A program made the position numbers and the translations under genes. Positions 26,301 to 35,233 of a DNA stretch of 64,000 nucleotides are shown in pieces (within the stretch, counting starts at the first letter, position 1; each line of letters opens with the position of its first letter). The stretch is taken from NCBI GenBank assembly GCA_963796915.1, contig CAWCNI010000002.1:1240001-1304000 (forward strand). The letters are read 5' to 3'. The stretch comes from JAENWD01 sp963796915. Lineage in GTDB: Bacteria; Acidobacteriota; Vicinamibacteria; Vicinamibacterales; JAENWD01. The notes under the pieces are model-generated. The model had not been told where the DNA came from and made no database searches. It saw only the letters and a program-made list of their open reading frames with translations.

Positions 26301-26940
26301 CGGCGCCGAGAGCGCGCAGGGCGACAACGGCATCAACGCGTCCGTGCAGAATCCGGGCAACCCGCTCGAATGGGGCCTGAGCGCCGACGACACGCCGCAC
26401 GTCTTCCTCACCGGGTTCACGTGGGAGCTTCCCGGCTCGGGCAAGTGGAGCTCCGGAGTCGCCAACGCCATCCTCGGCGGCTGGAACCTCAGCGGCATCC
26501 TCCGCTACGAAAGCGGACGCCCGTTCAACATCGTGATGGCCAACGATCTCGGCGGCTTCCTGTTCAACGATCAGAAACGGCCGAACCGCGTGACCAGCGT
26601 CAACGCCGTCGCGGCCGACAGCAGCTTCGACCCGAACAAGGACAGCTATTTCGACCCGAGCGCGTGGAGCGACCCAGGCCCGCTGCAGTTCGGGAACGCG
26701 CCCAAGCGCGACGGCACCGTGCGCTCGTTCCCCGTCTACAGCGAGGACCTGAACCTGTTCAAGGTCTTCCCGATGGGCGGCGAGCTGAAGATGCGCTTCG
26801 AGGCGATGTTCGGCAACATCTTCAACCGCACGCTGTTCTGCGACCCGGACACCAACTGGAGCTCGGGCACCTTCGGCCGGGTGAACACGCAGTGCAACCA
26901 GCCGCGGTCGATTCAGATGGCGTTGCGGTTCGACTTCTGA
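23332..26940 (+). CDS. Oar-like TonB-dependent outer-membrane receptor with carboxypeptidase-like N-domain
   Basis: 1202 residues. A signal peptide ends near SSPAFAQR. Next come a carboxypeptidase-regulatory-like beta domain ('ISGVVTDEQGNSVPGATVTI', 'PPLVLGRYSVTVDLTGFKK'), the plug ('SVQEMKVITTTYSAQYGHTS', 'GGFIEYTAKSGTNAMHGSGY') and a large barrel ending in the aromatic signature MALRFDF. This type is the acidobacterial counterpart of SusC, here without a SusD. By position beside the LacI gene and the glycosidases it probably imports oligosaccharides through the outer membrane. The frame is intact over 3.6 kb, in contrast to the broken genes on either side. Expression is probably controlled at the operator 23203-23218. 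Confidence 0.92.
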   Translation: MTGSCVSRIRAVGMALGAACCLSVLFSSPAFAQRSDRATISGVVTDEQGNSVPGATVTIRNDDTNVASVLVTNSSGAYASPPLVLGRYSVTVDLTGFKKSVTSGIVLAGGDAIRRDVSLQVGQLTESVEVKATSGLDDTKPDVSHTVDSRYYHDLPIVTAADVRLAESVLQMQPGFLPMKPNGDPMFRGSQFNSRINGGQTMATENFFDGAAFGYPSGHQQSHESAPPVESVQEMKVITTTYSAQYGHTSGGFIEYTAKSGTNAMHGSGYGYFADDSLNAKGFFAVGKTPLSNNNYGGTLGGPVVIPKLYDGHNKMFFFTNIDYTRLRSGVLPGFGNTTPTDAFKAGDFSALMNNTQIGVDALGRPIYSGQIFDPSTTRLVNGVPVRDPYPGNVIPANDPLRSQVAAKIAALMVHPDRPGTAFNVAGNPAGDQTWNLDARNIMFRLDNVFTPNFRSSFSFYWNHRPSIRNCGEVAGCTTQFDGETTPEKNTSYYGNGFYQRISTHHAHQQFDWIIHPNLLNHTTVAYDRWFMGGNSLSAGVGWPQLLWGANQGGILAQDAGPPEIDFAGNTPYNQVGQYAWPRFGYEVNNRWQFSDDLTWVKGRHTVKVGYEYRHHQFPSRGWSVGAVGGDFSFNRLDTGGYDASGNNLGQTGDPFASFLLGQVFSAGQTIPVQPTFNEAYTAGWINDEFKISDKLTLTMGLRLDYQFARTESADQYSTFDPNTPNPGAGGIPGALIFAGTGANRTGSRTFEDPKANSWGPRVGFAYRVNDKNVLRGGYGIYYAGVAFSQFVGAPTLGFQGNPFAPNLSNGLQPAFYLDNGFPQDRIVVPPFIDPTFANGGSVIAVAKDGLTLPRFQNWSVTFQHQIGDAMMLDVSYIGNHGSRLNHHFESLGVGANMNDPSVLNLGATVLQSDVNSSTAQAAGISPPYPGFVGNVAQALRAYPQYQQIQWRGVPTGESQYHALELVLERHFSRGLQFRVGYTYSRLNNNGAESAQGDNGINASVQNPGNPLEWGLSADDTPHVFLTGFTWELPGSGKWSSGVANAILGGWNLSGILRYESGRPFNIVMANDLGGFLFNDQKRPNRVTSVNAVAADSSFDPNKDSYFDPSAWSDPGPLQFGNAPKRDGTVRSFPVYSEDLNLFKVFPMGGELKMRFEAMFGNIFNRTLFCDPDTNWSSGTFGRVNTQCNQPRSIQMALRFDF

Positions 26941-26974
26941 CGGCCGTCTAGCGTCAGGCCTCCGGGATTGGGGG

Positions 26975-26990
26975 TATAAGGATGGAAGGG
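26975..26990 (+). promoter_or_regulatory. -10 element and ribosome binding site of the TPR operon
   Basis: TATAAG at 26975-26980, then GGAAGGG at 26984-26990 just before the ATG at 26995. The leader would be very short, about 8 bases. The -35 is not clear. This is the only promoter-like site I see before the chain of closely spaced genes up to 39004. Confidence 0.4.
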
Positions 26991-26994
26991 CCTT

Positions 26995-28548
26995 ATGCCC
27001 CCAGGCAGCCATTTCCTGATCCCCCTTGCGCTCGCCGTGCAGCTGGCCTCGCCGGCTCCTCCGCCCGTTGACGCGCGCGCGGCACTACAGAAGGCCGCCG
27101 CCCTTGCGCAGCAGGGGCGGCTGGATGAAGCGGACCAGCAGGCCAGGCTCGCGCTCGCAGATCCGGACACGCAGGCCGCCGCCTGCTCGGTCCTCGGCGC
27201 GATCAGATTTCAGCAGCAACGCCTCGACGAGAGCGTGGCCTTCCTGCAGAAAGCCATCCGCCTCGAGCCGCGCCTTGTCGGCGCGCACCTCAGCCTCGCG
27301 CACGTCTACACGGTCCAGGGTCACAAGGCCCTCGCCGGCGGCATGTACCGGCAAGTGCTGACGCTCGATCCGGCGAACGCCCAGGCGCGGCTCGCGCTCG
27401 CGCGCGACGCGACCGATCGCGGGAACTACCAGCAGTCGTGGGATCTCGCCCAGCCTGTTGCCGCGCAACTCAGGACCTCGCCCGACGGCCTGGCGGTGCT
27501 GGCCGAGGACGCATTGAAGATCGGCAACCGCGCCGCGGTGAGCGAGATGGCGCGCGACTGGAACCGCCTGCCGGACATCGCTCAGGCCTCGTCAATCAGC
27601 TTCGCCCTGATGCTGCTCGGCGGAGGCGCGGTGCCGGACGGTATCGCTGTTCTCGAACACTCGAGAGACACGACGCCGCCGTCCTTCGAGCTGGCATTCA
27701 ATCTGGGCAGCGCGTACCTCCTGGCCGGCCACCCGGACCAGGCACTCGACGCGTACGATCACGCGCTGACGCTCAACCCGGACGCTGTTGCCGCGCTGCA
27801 GCAGGCCGCCGGTGTCGCCGAGCATCAGCAGGCGCTCGAGCGGTCGCTCTCGTACTGGCTGCGTCTCAAGAAAATCCAGCCCGACGATCCTGCGACGCTG
27901 CTCGGGTTTGGTCGCGTCTGCCTGAAGATGGACCTGCTCGAGGACGCGGAGCCGGCGCTGGTCAAGGCAGCGGCCGCCAGGCCCGACGACGTGACCTATC
28001 AATACACGCTGGCTGCCGCCAAGGTGGGCAAGCGTCAGTTCGAGGCCGCCCAGGCGCTGCTCGAGCACCTGACAGCCCTGCATCCCCACGACGCGCAGCT
28101 CGAATACGCGCTGGGCTCGGTCTTCTATCTGCAGGGACGACTGCCGGATGCCGCCGAGCACCTTCACGAGAGCCTGAAGGTCGAGCCGGAACAACTCGGA
28201 TCCAGCTACTACCTCGCGCTCGTCGCCCGCGACCAGGGCAACGACGCCGACGCCATCCGCATGCTGCAAGCGCTTGTCGCTCGTTACCCGAACCACGCGC
28301 CGTCGTCTGAAGCGCTGGGCGGACTGCTGATGAACGCGCAGCGCTACGAGGAGGCGGAAACGCAGTTGCGGACGGCGGTGCGACTGGACCCGACTTCGGT
28401 CAAGGCCAACTACCAGCTTGGACTGCTGCTGGCGCGCATGGGCCGGAAAGAGGCCGCCGATCAGCAGCTGGCCGTCGCGAAGTCGCTGCGCCAGGAAGAC
28501 GAGAGCTCCTCACGGTTGCAGCTCCGCCTGCTCGAGGGCGCGCCATGA
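26995..28548 (+). CDS. TPR-repeat protein, probably exported
   Basis: 517 residues. A short hydrophobic N-terminus (FLIPLALAVQLASPAPPP) looks like a signal peptide. The rest is tetratricopeptide repeats, for example 'SVAFLQKAIRLEPRLVGAHL', 'QALDAYDHALTLNPDAVAAL' and 'AETQLRTAVRLDPTSVKANY'. TPR arrays are protein-binding scaffolds; the partner is unknown. The stop overlaps the ATG of the next TPR gene (ATGA), so the two are translationally coupled. In acidobacteria TPR proteins often accompany TonB receptors and ASPIC/UnbV proteins, as here. Confidence 0.88.
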   Translation: MPPGSHFLIPLALAVQLASPAPPPVDARAALQKAAALAQQGRLDEADQQARLALADPDTQAAACSVLGAIRFQQQRLDESVAFLQKAIRLEPRLVGAHLSLAHVYTVQGHKALAGGMYRQVLTLDPANAQARLALARDATDRGNYQQSWDLAQPVAAQLRTSPDGLAVLAEDALKIGNRAAVSEMARDWNRLPDIAQASSISFALMLLGGGAVPDGIAVLEHSRDTTPPSFELAFNLGSAYLLAGHPDQALDAYDHALTLNPDAVAALQQAAGVAEHQQALERSLSYWLRLKKIQPDDPATLLGFGRVCLKMDLLEDAEPALVKAAAARPDDVTYQYTLAAAKVGKRQFEAAQALLEHLTALHPHDAQLEYALGSVFYLQGRLPDAAEHLHESLKVEPEQLGSSYYLALVARDQGNDADAIRMLQALVARYPNHAPSSEALGGLLMNAQRYEEAETQLRTAVRLDPTSVKANYQLGLLLARMGRKEAADQQLAVAKSLRQEDESSSRLQLRLLEGAP

Positions 28549-31500
28549 CCGCGCGCCTGGTGGTCACAGTCTTTCTGGCTGGCGCGCTCGTCTCTGGCGT
28601 CGCTCACGCGGCACAGGAACGTCCTGCCGGACCCTCCGGTGCGCCCGCCGCGTCGCTGGCGCAGCTGCGCGCCGCCGTGACGCGCGATCCGGGCAATCCG
28701 AAACTGCAGGTCGATCTCGGCCTGGCCTATTGGGAACGCAACGACTACGCGCACGCCTTGCAGGCGTTTCAACGCGCCGTGAAGGTGGGGCCGCAGTACG
28801 CGGACGCGCACAACTGGCTCGGCGTGGCCCTGGCCGGCAAGGCCGATCTGCCCGGCGCAATCGCCGAGTTCAAGCAGGCGATTGCCCTCGCCCCGAAATA
28901 CGGTCGCGCCTACACCAACCTCGGCTCCGCCCTTGCCAAGGCCGGTGACTTCGACGCCGCGGTGACGGCGTTCCAGTCAGCGCTGACGCTCGAGCCCAAC
29001 AGCGTCGCCGCCCATCTGAACCTGGGGATGGCCCTCCGCGAGAAGGGCGATCTCGAGGGCGCGCTGCGCCATCTCCGGCCGGTGGCAGCGGCCAACCCCG
29101 ACAACCCGAACATCCAGTACGAGCTCGGGCAGACACTGCGTCAGAATGGCGACCTGCCCGGCGCAGTCGCGGCGTTCGAGAAGTCGATCGCACTCGAGCC
29201 GGAGTTGCGCGAAGGCTATTACGGGCTCGGTCAGGCGCTGAAAGAGCAGAGCGCATCCGCCGCCCGCAGCCGTGCCTCGTTCCCAGCGAGCCCGGCCGAC
29301 GATCTGGTCACGCGTGCGCAGGAACTGGTCGGACAAGGCGATCTGACTGCGGCGCGAGATCAGCTGACGGCGGCGACAGCCCGCGACGACACCAACGCCG
29401 TCGCGCAGAATCTGCTCGGCTTCATCCTCGGACAGCAGCACGACCTCTCGTCCGCCGTTGCGCATTTGCAGCGCGCGACGACCCTCCAGCCCGAGTGGGC
29501 CGAGGCGCACTACAACCTCGGAGTCGCCCTGTGGTACAGCGGCGACAAGGAGAAGTCCCTGACGGAGCTGCGCAGGGCCGCAGCGCTCGATCCGGCCGCC
29601 GGCGCGTGCCAGGCCTTTCTCGGCAACGCGCTCCGGGACACCGGCGATCTCGCGGGGGGCCGCGTCAGCCTGCAGCGCGCGATCGCAGTGCTGCCGCCGA
29701 CAGCTGCTGTCTATGTCGATCTCGGGATCACCTACCTGCGCGCGAAAGAGCTCGACCACGCGCTCGGGCAGTTCGAGGCGGCGCTGAACCTGCCGGCCTC
29801 AGCGCAGCCAACTCCGGACTGGGACAGCGCCATCACCGGCCTGCAAGCCGCAGTGACCGCGAACCCCAACGCCGCAGAGGCCCACAACGTACTCGGCCTA
29901 TTGCTCGGCCGAAAGAGCGCAGACAGCGCCCTCGTCGTCGCCGAGTTCCGTGCGGCCATCCGATTGCGTCCTGACTTTGCGGAGGCGCAGAACAACCTTG
30001 GCCTGGTGCTCCTTCAGGCCGGCGACGACGCGGCGGGGATCGCGGCGCTGCGCGAGGCGGTGCGTCTCAGCCCGGACTACGCCGATGCGCACGACAACCT
30101 TGGCGCGGCGCTGACGCCGACGGATGCCGCCGAAGCAGTGCGCGAGCTCGAGACCGCGGTGCGTTTGGCCCCTGCGTCTGTCAAAGCGCTCTACAACCTG
30201 GCGATCGCCTACGCCGCGAGCCCCGGACTGCCGCCGGCCAAATCGATCGATCAGCTGCGCAAGGTCATCGACCTCGATCCGACGTTTTCGCGGGCCCACC
30301 TGGCGCTGGGCAAGGCCCTCGTCCAACAGGGGACGCTGCCAGAGGCCCTCGATCATCTGCAGCAGGCAGCCAAGCTCGACCCCGACAACGGCGAAGCGCA
30401 CTACCAGCTCGGGCTGGCCCTCGCGCGCGCGGGACGCAAGGACGACGCGACAGCGGAACTGCAGAAGGGGCGAGATCTCGTCGCGGCGAGCGATCGGAGC
30501 CAGAACGCGAGAATGGATGTCGCCGATGGGCATGCCGCGCTCGAGCGCGGCGAGTTGACGGAGGCGGCCGCCAAGTTCAATCGCGCGATCCAGCTGGGAC
30601 CGCCGTCGGCAGAGGCCCAGGCCGGTCTTGGCGCGGTGCTGGAACGGCAGCACGATGGCAATGGCGCCGTCGCCGCCTACAGGAAGGCGCTCGCGCTGGA
30701 CCCCGCGGAACCAGGCGCTGCCGAGGGGCTTCAGCGCCTGACCAGCCTCTCCATCGAGATCGACGACCGCGATCCGGTGCCCGCGTTCGAGGCACAGATT
30801 CGCGAGGGCCGGTTCAAGGAGGTCGAGCCCTTGCTGACGGAATACGTGAGCACGCACGCGACATCCTCGTGGGCCTGGTACGCGCTCGGCTACAGCCAGT
30901 TCGCCCAGCAGAAGATCGGTGAGTCGATCAAGTCACTGGCGAAGTCGCTGGAGCTCGACGTCACCAATGCCAACGCGCACAAGATTCTCGGGCGCGACCT
31001 GATGATCGTCGGCCGGTTCGACGTCGCCCAGGTCGAGTTCGAGCAGGGCATTCGTTACCAGCCGAACTCGGCCGAGATTCACTACAACCTCGGAAAGCTC
31101 CACTCGATCCAGGACAACTGGGAGCCGGCGCGGAAGGAATTCGAGGCGGCGGTCCGGATCGACCCGACGTACCTCGAGGCGCTCGACGCCCTTGGCCTGG
31201 CTCTCGAGGCGCTCGGTCATGACGAGGACGCCGTCGCCGACTACGAGAAGGCCATGGCGCTCAACGAGGCGCGGCACGGCACGTTCGCCTCGGCGCACGT
31301 GAACCTCAGCGCCTATTACAATCGCACCGACCACCCGGACAAGGCCCTGGACTACGCCACCAAAGCGCTCGAGCTCGATCCGCGATCCGATCGCGCGCTG
31401 TTTCAGAAGGCGCGCGCCGAGGAGCGGCAGGGCCACCTGGAGGCTGCTGTCGCGTCCCTGAACAGCGCGATCGCGATCAACCCGCACGCGTCTTCGTACT

Positions 31501-31673
31501 TTTACGTGTTGGCGGGCGTGTACAGACGCCTCGGTTGGAACGACGAAAGCCAGAAGGCGCTCGAGACGTTCAAGCGCCTCGATCGTGAGTCGAGCGAGCT
31601 CGACAAGCTCCGGCGCGGGGCAAGCGGAACGGGCGCCGCAAGTCAGCCGGGACAACAGCGTGAGCACCCGTGA
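28545..31673 (+). CDS. long exported TPR-repeat protein
   Basis: 1042 residues with a signal peptide (MTARLVVTVFLAGALVSGVA) and roughly two dozen TPR units over its whole length. Examples are 'DYAHALQAFQRAVKVGPQYA', 'DLPGAIAEFKQAIALAPKYG' and 'DKALDYATKALELDPRSDRA'. Two stretches (about residues 235-265 and 420-440) are less regular and may be hinges. No enzymatic domain is seen. It probably forms a large periplasmic scaffold for the secreted ASPIC/UnbV proteins encoded next. Its last 14 bases overlap the GTG start of the first of these. Confidence 0.9.
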   Translation: MTARLVVTVFLAGALVSGVAHAAQERPAGPSGAPAASLAQLRAAVTRDPGNPKLQVDLGLAYWERNDYAHALQAFQRAVKVGPQYADAHNWLGVALAGKADLPGAIAEFKQAIALAPKYGRAYTNLGSALAKAGDFDAAVTAFQSALTLEPNSVAAHLNLGMALREKGDLEGALRHLRPVAAANPDNPNIQYELGQTLRQNGDLPGAVAAFEKSIALEPELREGYYGLGQALKEQSASAARSRASFPASPADDLVTRAQELVGQGDLTAARDQLTAATARDDTNAVAQNLLGFILGQQHDLSSAVAHLQRATTLQPEWAEAHYNLGVALWYSGDKEKSLTELRRAAALDPAAGACQAFLGNALRDTGDLAGGRVSLQRAIAVLPPTAAVYVDLGITYLRAKELDHALGQFEAALNLPASAQPTPDWDSAITGLQAAVTANPNAAEAHNVLGLLLGRKSADSALVVAEFRAAIRLRPDFAEAQNNLGLVLLQAGDDAAGIAALREAVRLSPDYADAHDNLGAALTPTDAAEAVRELETAVRLAPASVKALYNLAIAYAASPGLPPAKSIDQLRKVIDLDPTFSRAHLALGKALVQQGTLPEALDHLQQAAKLDPDNGEAHYQLGLALARAGRKDDATAELQKGRDLVAASDRSQNARMDVADGHAALERGELTEAAAKFNRAIQLGPPSAEAQAGLGAVLERQHDGNGAVAAYRKALALDPAEPGAAEGLQRLTSLSIEIDDRDPVPAFEAQIREGRFKEVEPLLTEYVSTHATSSWAWYALGYSQFAQQKIGESIKSLAKSLELDVTNANAHKILGRDLMIVGRFDVAQVEFEQGIRYQPNSAEIHYNLGKLHSIQDNWEPARKEFEAAVRIDPTYLEALDALGLALEALGHDEDAVADYEKAMALNEARHGTFASAHVNLSAYYNRTDHPDKALDYATKALELDPRSDRALFQKARAEERQGHLEAAVASLNSAIAINPHASSYFYVLAGVYRRLGWNDESQKALETFKRLDRESSELDKLRRGASGTGAASQPGQQREHP

Positions 31674-33467
31674 GTTCCGGTCATCGCGCCGCCGCTTCCT
31701 CCAGGTCGCCGGAAGCTGCGCCGCGGCGACGTTCGCATCGCGTGTCGGGCAGGCGTCCGGTCTTGTCGCTGATTCCTCCGAGCGGATCCTGTTCACCGAC
31801 GTCACGTCGTCAGCGGGCCTGCAGCGGGCGAGGAACGTCTCCGGCAGCGCCGACAACAAGCGTTTCCTGCTCGAGGAAATGGGCTGCGGTGTCGCGTTCT
31901 TCGACTACGACAACGATGGCTGGCTCGACATCTTCCTGGTGAACGCCAGCAGCCTCGACCCGGCGGTCGCAGGCGACGCAAGCCCGACCAGCTTTCTCTT
32001 TCACAACAACCGCGACGGCACGTTCACTGACGTCACGGCGCAGAGCCGGCCTCACGCATTCGGGTTGGGGCCAGGGCTGCTGCGTCGGCGACTACGACAA
32101 CGACGGCTTCGACGACCTGTTCGTCTCGTACTGGGGCCGCAACGTCCTGTACCACAACAACGGCGACGGCACCTTCACCGACGTCTCGGAGAAGGCGGGC
32201 GTGGCGGGCCCCGGCGGCCGCTGGGGCGCCGGCTGCTGCGTTCCTGGACTACGACGAGGACGGCCACCTGGATCTGTTCGTCGCCAGCTACGTGACCGTT
32301 CGATCCGGCGAAGGCGCCGCGGCCCGGCGACTCGGCCTACTGCCGCTACAACGAGATCCCCGTGCCCTGCGGCCCGCTCGGCTTCGCCGGCGGCACGAAT
32401 CTGCTCTATCGCAACCGCGGCGACGGCACGTTCGCGGACGTCTCCGAAGCAGTCCGGGATCGCGCGGCCGCGCGGCGCGTCGTCGATGGCCGTTCGTCAA
32501 CAGCAACTGGCAGCCTCGCGGCTCGTACGGCATGGGCGCGGCGGCCGCGGACTTCGACAACGACGGCTGGCCCGACATCTACGTCGCCTGCGACAGCGCG
32601 CCGAGCCTGCTCTATCGCAACAACCACGACGGCACCTTCCGGGAGGTCGCGGTACCTGCCGGCGTGCGCCTTCGACGAGAACGGCGTGGCGCTCTCGGGC
32701 ATGGGCGTCGGCGTCGGCGACTTCGATGCCGACGGCTGGCTCGACATCGTCCGGACCAACTTCTCCGAGCAGGTGACGACGCTGTACCGCAACTACGGCA
32801 GCGGACTTCGTGGACGCGAGCATCAGGGCGGGCCTCGGCGTCAACCGCAAGTACGTCGGCTTCGGCGTGGGCTTCCTCGACTTCGACAACGACGGCTGGA
32901 AGGACATCTTCGTCGCCAACGGGCACGTGTACTCGCAGCTCGCGGCACGCAACTCTCACTTGACGTACAGGCAGCCGAGGGTCTTGTACCGCAATCTCGG
33001 CAACGGACGCTTCGAGGACGTGTCGGCCACGGCGGGCGCGGCGATCAGCGACGGAGAATCTCGGCCGCGGCTGCGCTTTCGGTGACTTCAACAACGACGG
33101 CCGCGTGGACGTGCTGATCAACAATCTGGACGGCCCGCCGACGCTGCTGCGCAACGAGTGTCGCAACGGCAACCACTGGCTGCAGATCAAATGCGTCGGC
33201 ACGCGATCGAATCGGTCGGCCATCGGCGCGCGCGTCAAAGTGACGACCGGCGAGCCACAGCCAGATCGACGAGGTCATGAGCGGATCGAGCTACTACTCG
33301 CAGAACGACTTCCGCCTGCACTTCGGCCTTGGCGACGCGACCAGAGCCGACCGTCGAGGTCGACCTGGCCGTCGGGCCTGAAGGAGAGCGTCAAGGACGT
33401 CAGTGCGAACACCCTGATCGTCATCGAAGAGGGCCACGGCGTCGTCTCTGGCAAGGTGGTCGGGTAG
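31660..33467 (+). pseudogene. CRTAC1-like FG-GAP/VCBS + ASPIC/UnbV protein A, frame broken 11 times
   Basis: GTG at 31660 opens with a twin-arginine signal (STREFRSSRRRFLQVAGS). FG-GAP/VCBS repeats with calcium-loop signatures follow ('CGVAFFDYDNDGWLDIFLVN', 'VGDYDNDGFDDLFVSYWGRN', 'ADFDNDGWPDIYVACDSAPS'). A C-terminal ASPIC/UnbV domain is visible ('NHWLQIKCVGTRSNRSAIGA', 'MSGSSYYSQNDFRLHFGLGD'). The reading frame changes near 32047, 32236, 32298, 32449, 32492, 32666, 32803, 33053, 33261, 33343 and 33362. Each time it moves one step in the same direction, as if one base had been inserted. With these ignored the protein is about 598 residues and complete, stopping at 33467. Tat export suggests folding, perhaps with bound calcium, before export. 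Confidence 0.8.
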
Positions 33468-33471
33468 CGTG

Positions 33472-35233
33472 ATGCGACGATGGCGGCAGTGGGGTCGCGC
33501 TGATAGTGGCCGTCGCGTCGGTCCTGCCGCTGGTGGCGGCGGCTCCGGCCGACGTGCAGTTCGCCGACGTCACTCGCGCCGCCGGCGTCGACTTCCTGCA
33601 TCAGTCCTCCGCCACCTCCAACAAGTACCTGATCGAGACGATGGGCGGCGGCGTCGCGCTTGTCGACTACGACAACGACGGCCGCCTCGACATCTTCTTC
33701 ACGAATGGCGCGAAGATCGACGACCCGATGCCGGAGGGCACGGCGCCGGACAAGTCCGAGCCGAAGTACTGGAACCGCCTCTATCATCAGCAGCCGGATG
33801 GCACGTTCGTCGACGTGACGGAGAGGGCCGGCCTGACCGGAATGCCGCAGAACCGCTACGGGATGGGAGTGGCGGTCGGGGACTTCGACAACGACGGCTT
33901 CGAGGATCTCTACGTGACCGGCTACGGCGGCAACACGCTGTACCACAACAACGGGAACGGCACGTTCACCGACGTCACGGCTCATGCCGGCGTGGGCGCG
34001 GGCGGCTGGAGCGCCAGCGCCGGATTTCTTCGACTACGACAACGACGGCACGCCTCGACCTGTTCGTCACGCGCTACATGGACTGGACGTTCACGACGAA
34101 TCGCTACTGCGGCGAGAAGAAGCCCGGCTATCGCGCGTACTGCCATCCCGACAACTACGCCGGCGTGACCGACGTCCTGTACCACAACAACGGCGACGGC
34201 ACCTTCACCGACGTGTCGGAGAAAGCCGGCGTCGCCGACCCGCACGGCAAGGGCCTCGGCGTCGCCTTTGCGGACTACGATGGCGACGGCTTCATGGACA
34301 TCTACGTGGCCAACGACTCGGTGCAGTCTTTCCTTTACCACAACAACGGCAACGGGACGTTCACCGAGAGTCGGCCTGCTGGCCGGCGTCGGCTTCAACG
34401 AGGACGGCAAGACCTTCGCCGGCATGGGCGTCGACTTCGCCGACTACGACAACGACGGCCGTCCCGACATCGTCGTCACCGACCTGTCGAACGAGCGCTA
34501 CAAGCTGTTTCGCCAGAACGGCGACGGCAGCTTTCGCGACATGACCAACGCGTCTGGCGTGGGCGGTCTCACGCTGCCGTTTTCCGGGCTGGAGCACGCG
34601 GTTTGTCGACTACGACAACGACGGCTGGAAGGACATCTTCGTCGCCCAGGGGCACGTGATGGACACCATCGAGAAGACGTCGCCGAATCTGTCGTACCTG
34701 CAGCCGCCGCTGCTGATGCGGAACGAGGCCGGCCGTTTCACGCGAGTCGAGCCGGGCGCAGTGTTCCAGGCAGGTCTGGGCGGGCCGCGGCGCCGCGTTC
34801 GGCGATCTGGACAACGACGGCGACGTCGACATCGTGGTCAGCAACGTCGGCCAGCACGCCGTCGTCCTGCGCAACGACGGCGGCAACCGGCGGCACTGGC
34901 TGGCGATTCAGACGCGTCGGCACGAAATCGAACCGCGACGGCATCGGGTGTCTGCGTGAAAGTGGTCTCGGCTTCCGGGTTGACGCAATAGTTCACCGTC
35001 AACACCGCTGTCGGATATCTGTCGGCCAGCGACAAGCGGATGCTCGTCGGCCTGGGCGCCGACACCACGGCTGCACTGGTCGAGATCCGATGGCCTTCCG
35101 GCGTCGTCCAGACGTTCGAGAACGTCGCGGCGGGCGCGTGCTGACGGCCACCGAGCCGGCGTCGTCGTCAGCCAGGGGCGATGGCGGGGAAGTGCCACGA
35201 GCCGATTCGAGCGGCCGGAGTCCGTCGCGATGA
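33472..35233 (+). pseudogene. CRTAC1-like FG-GAP/VCBS + ASPIC/UnbV protein B, multiply frameshifted
   Basis: Starts 4 bases after gene A with MRRWRQWG, then a Sec-like hydrophobic segment 'ALIVAVASVLPLVAAAPADV'. Repeats such as 'ALVDYDNDGRLDIFFTNGAK' and 'VAVGDFDNDGFEDLYVTGYG' follow, with an insert 'RYCGEKKPGYRAYCHPDNYA' carrying two cysteines. The ASPIC/UnbV end is 'NRDGIGVCVKV...SASDKRMLVGLGADTTAALVEI'. Apparent single-base insertions lie near 33496, 34025, 34050, 34369, 34587, 34784, 34914 and 34949. An in-frame TAG stands at 34989-34991, and one shift of opposite sense near 35133. With that last shift the frame ends at 35233, overlapping the next start (ATGA) as expected for the operon. 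Without it the frame ends at 35144. Confidence 0.75.

Noticed and set aside
25114..27012. Minus-strand open frame of 632 codons opposite the Oar-like receptor
   Set aside because: Antisense shadow of the TonB receptor; composition is not protein-like and no start context is seen.
28545..31673. Internal repeats of the TPR gene as a DNA tandem repeat
   Set aside because: Periodicity is at the protein level (34-residue TPR units); the DNA copies are strongly diverged.
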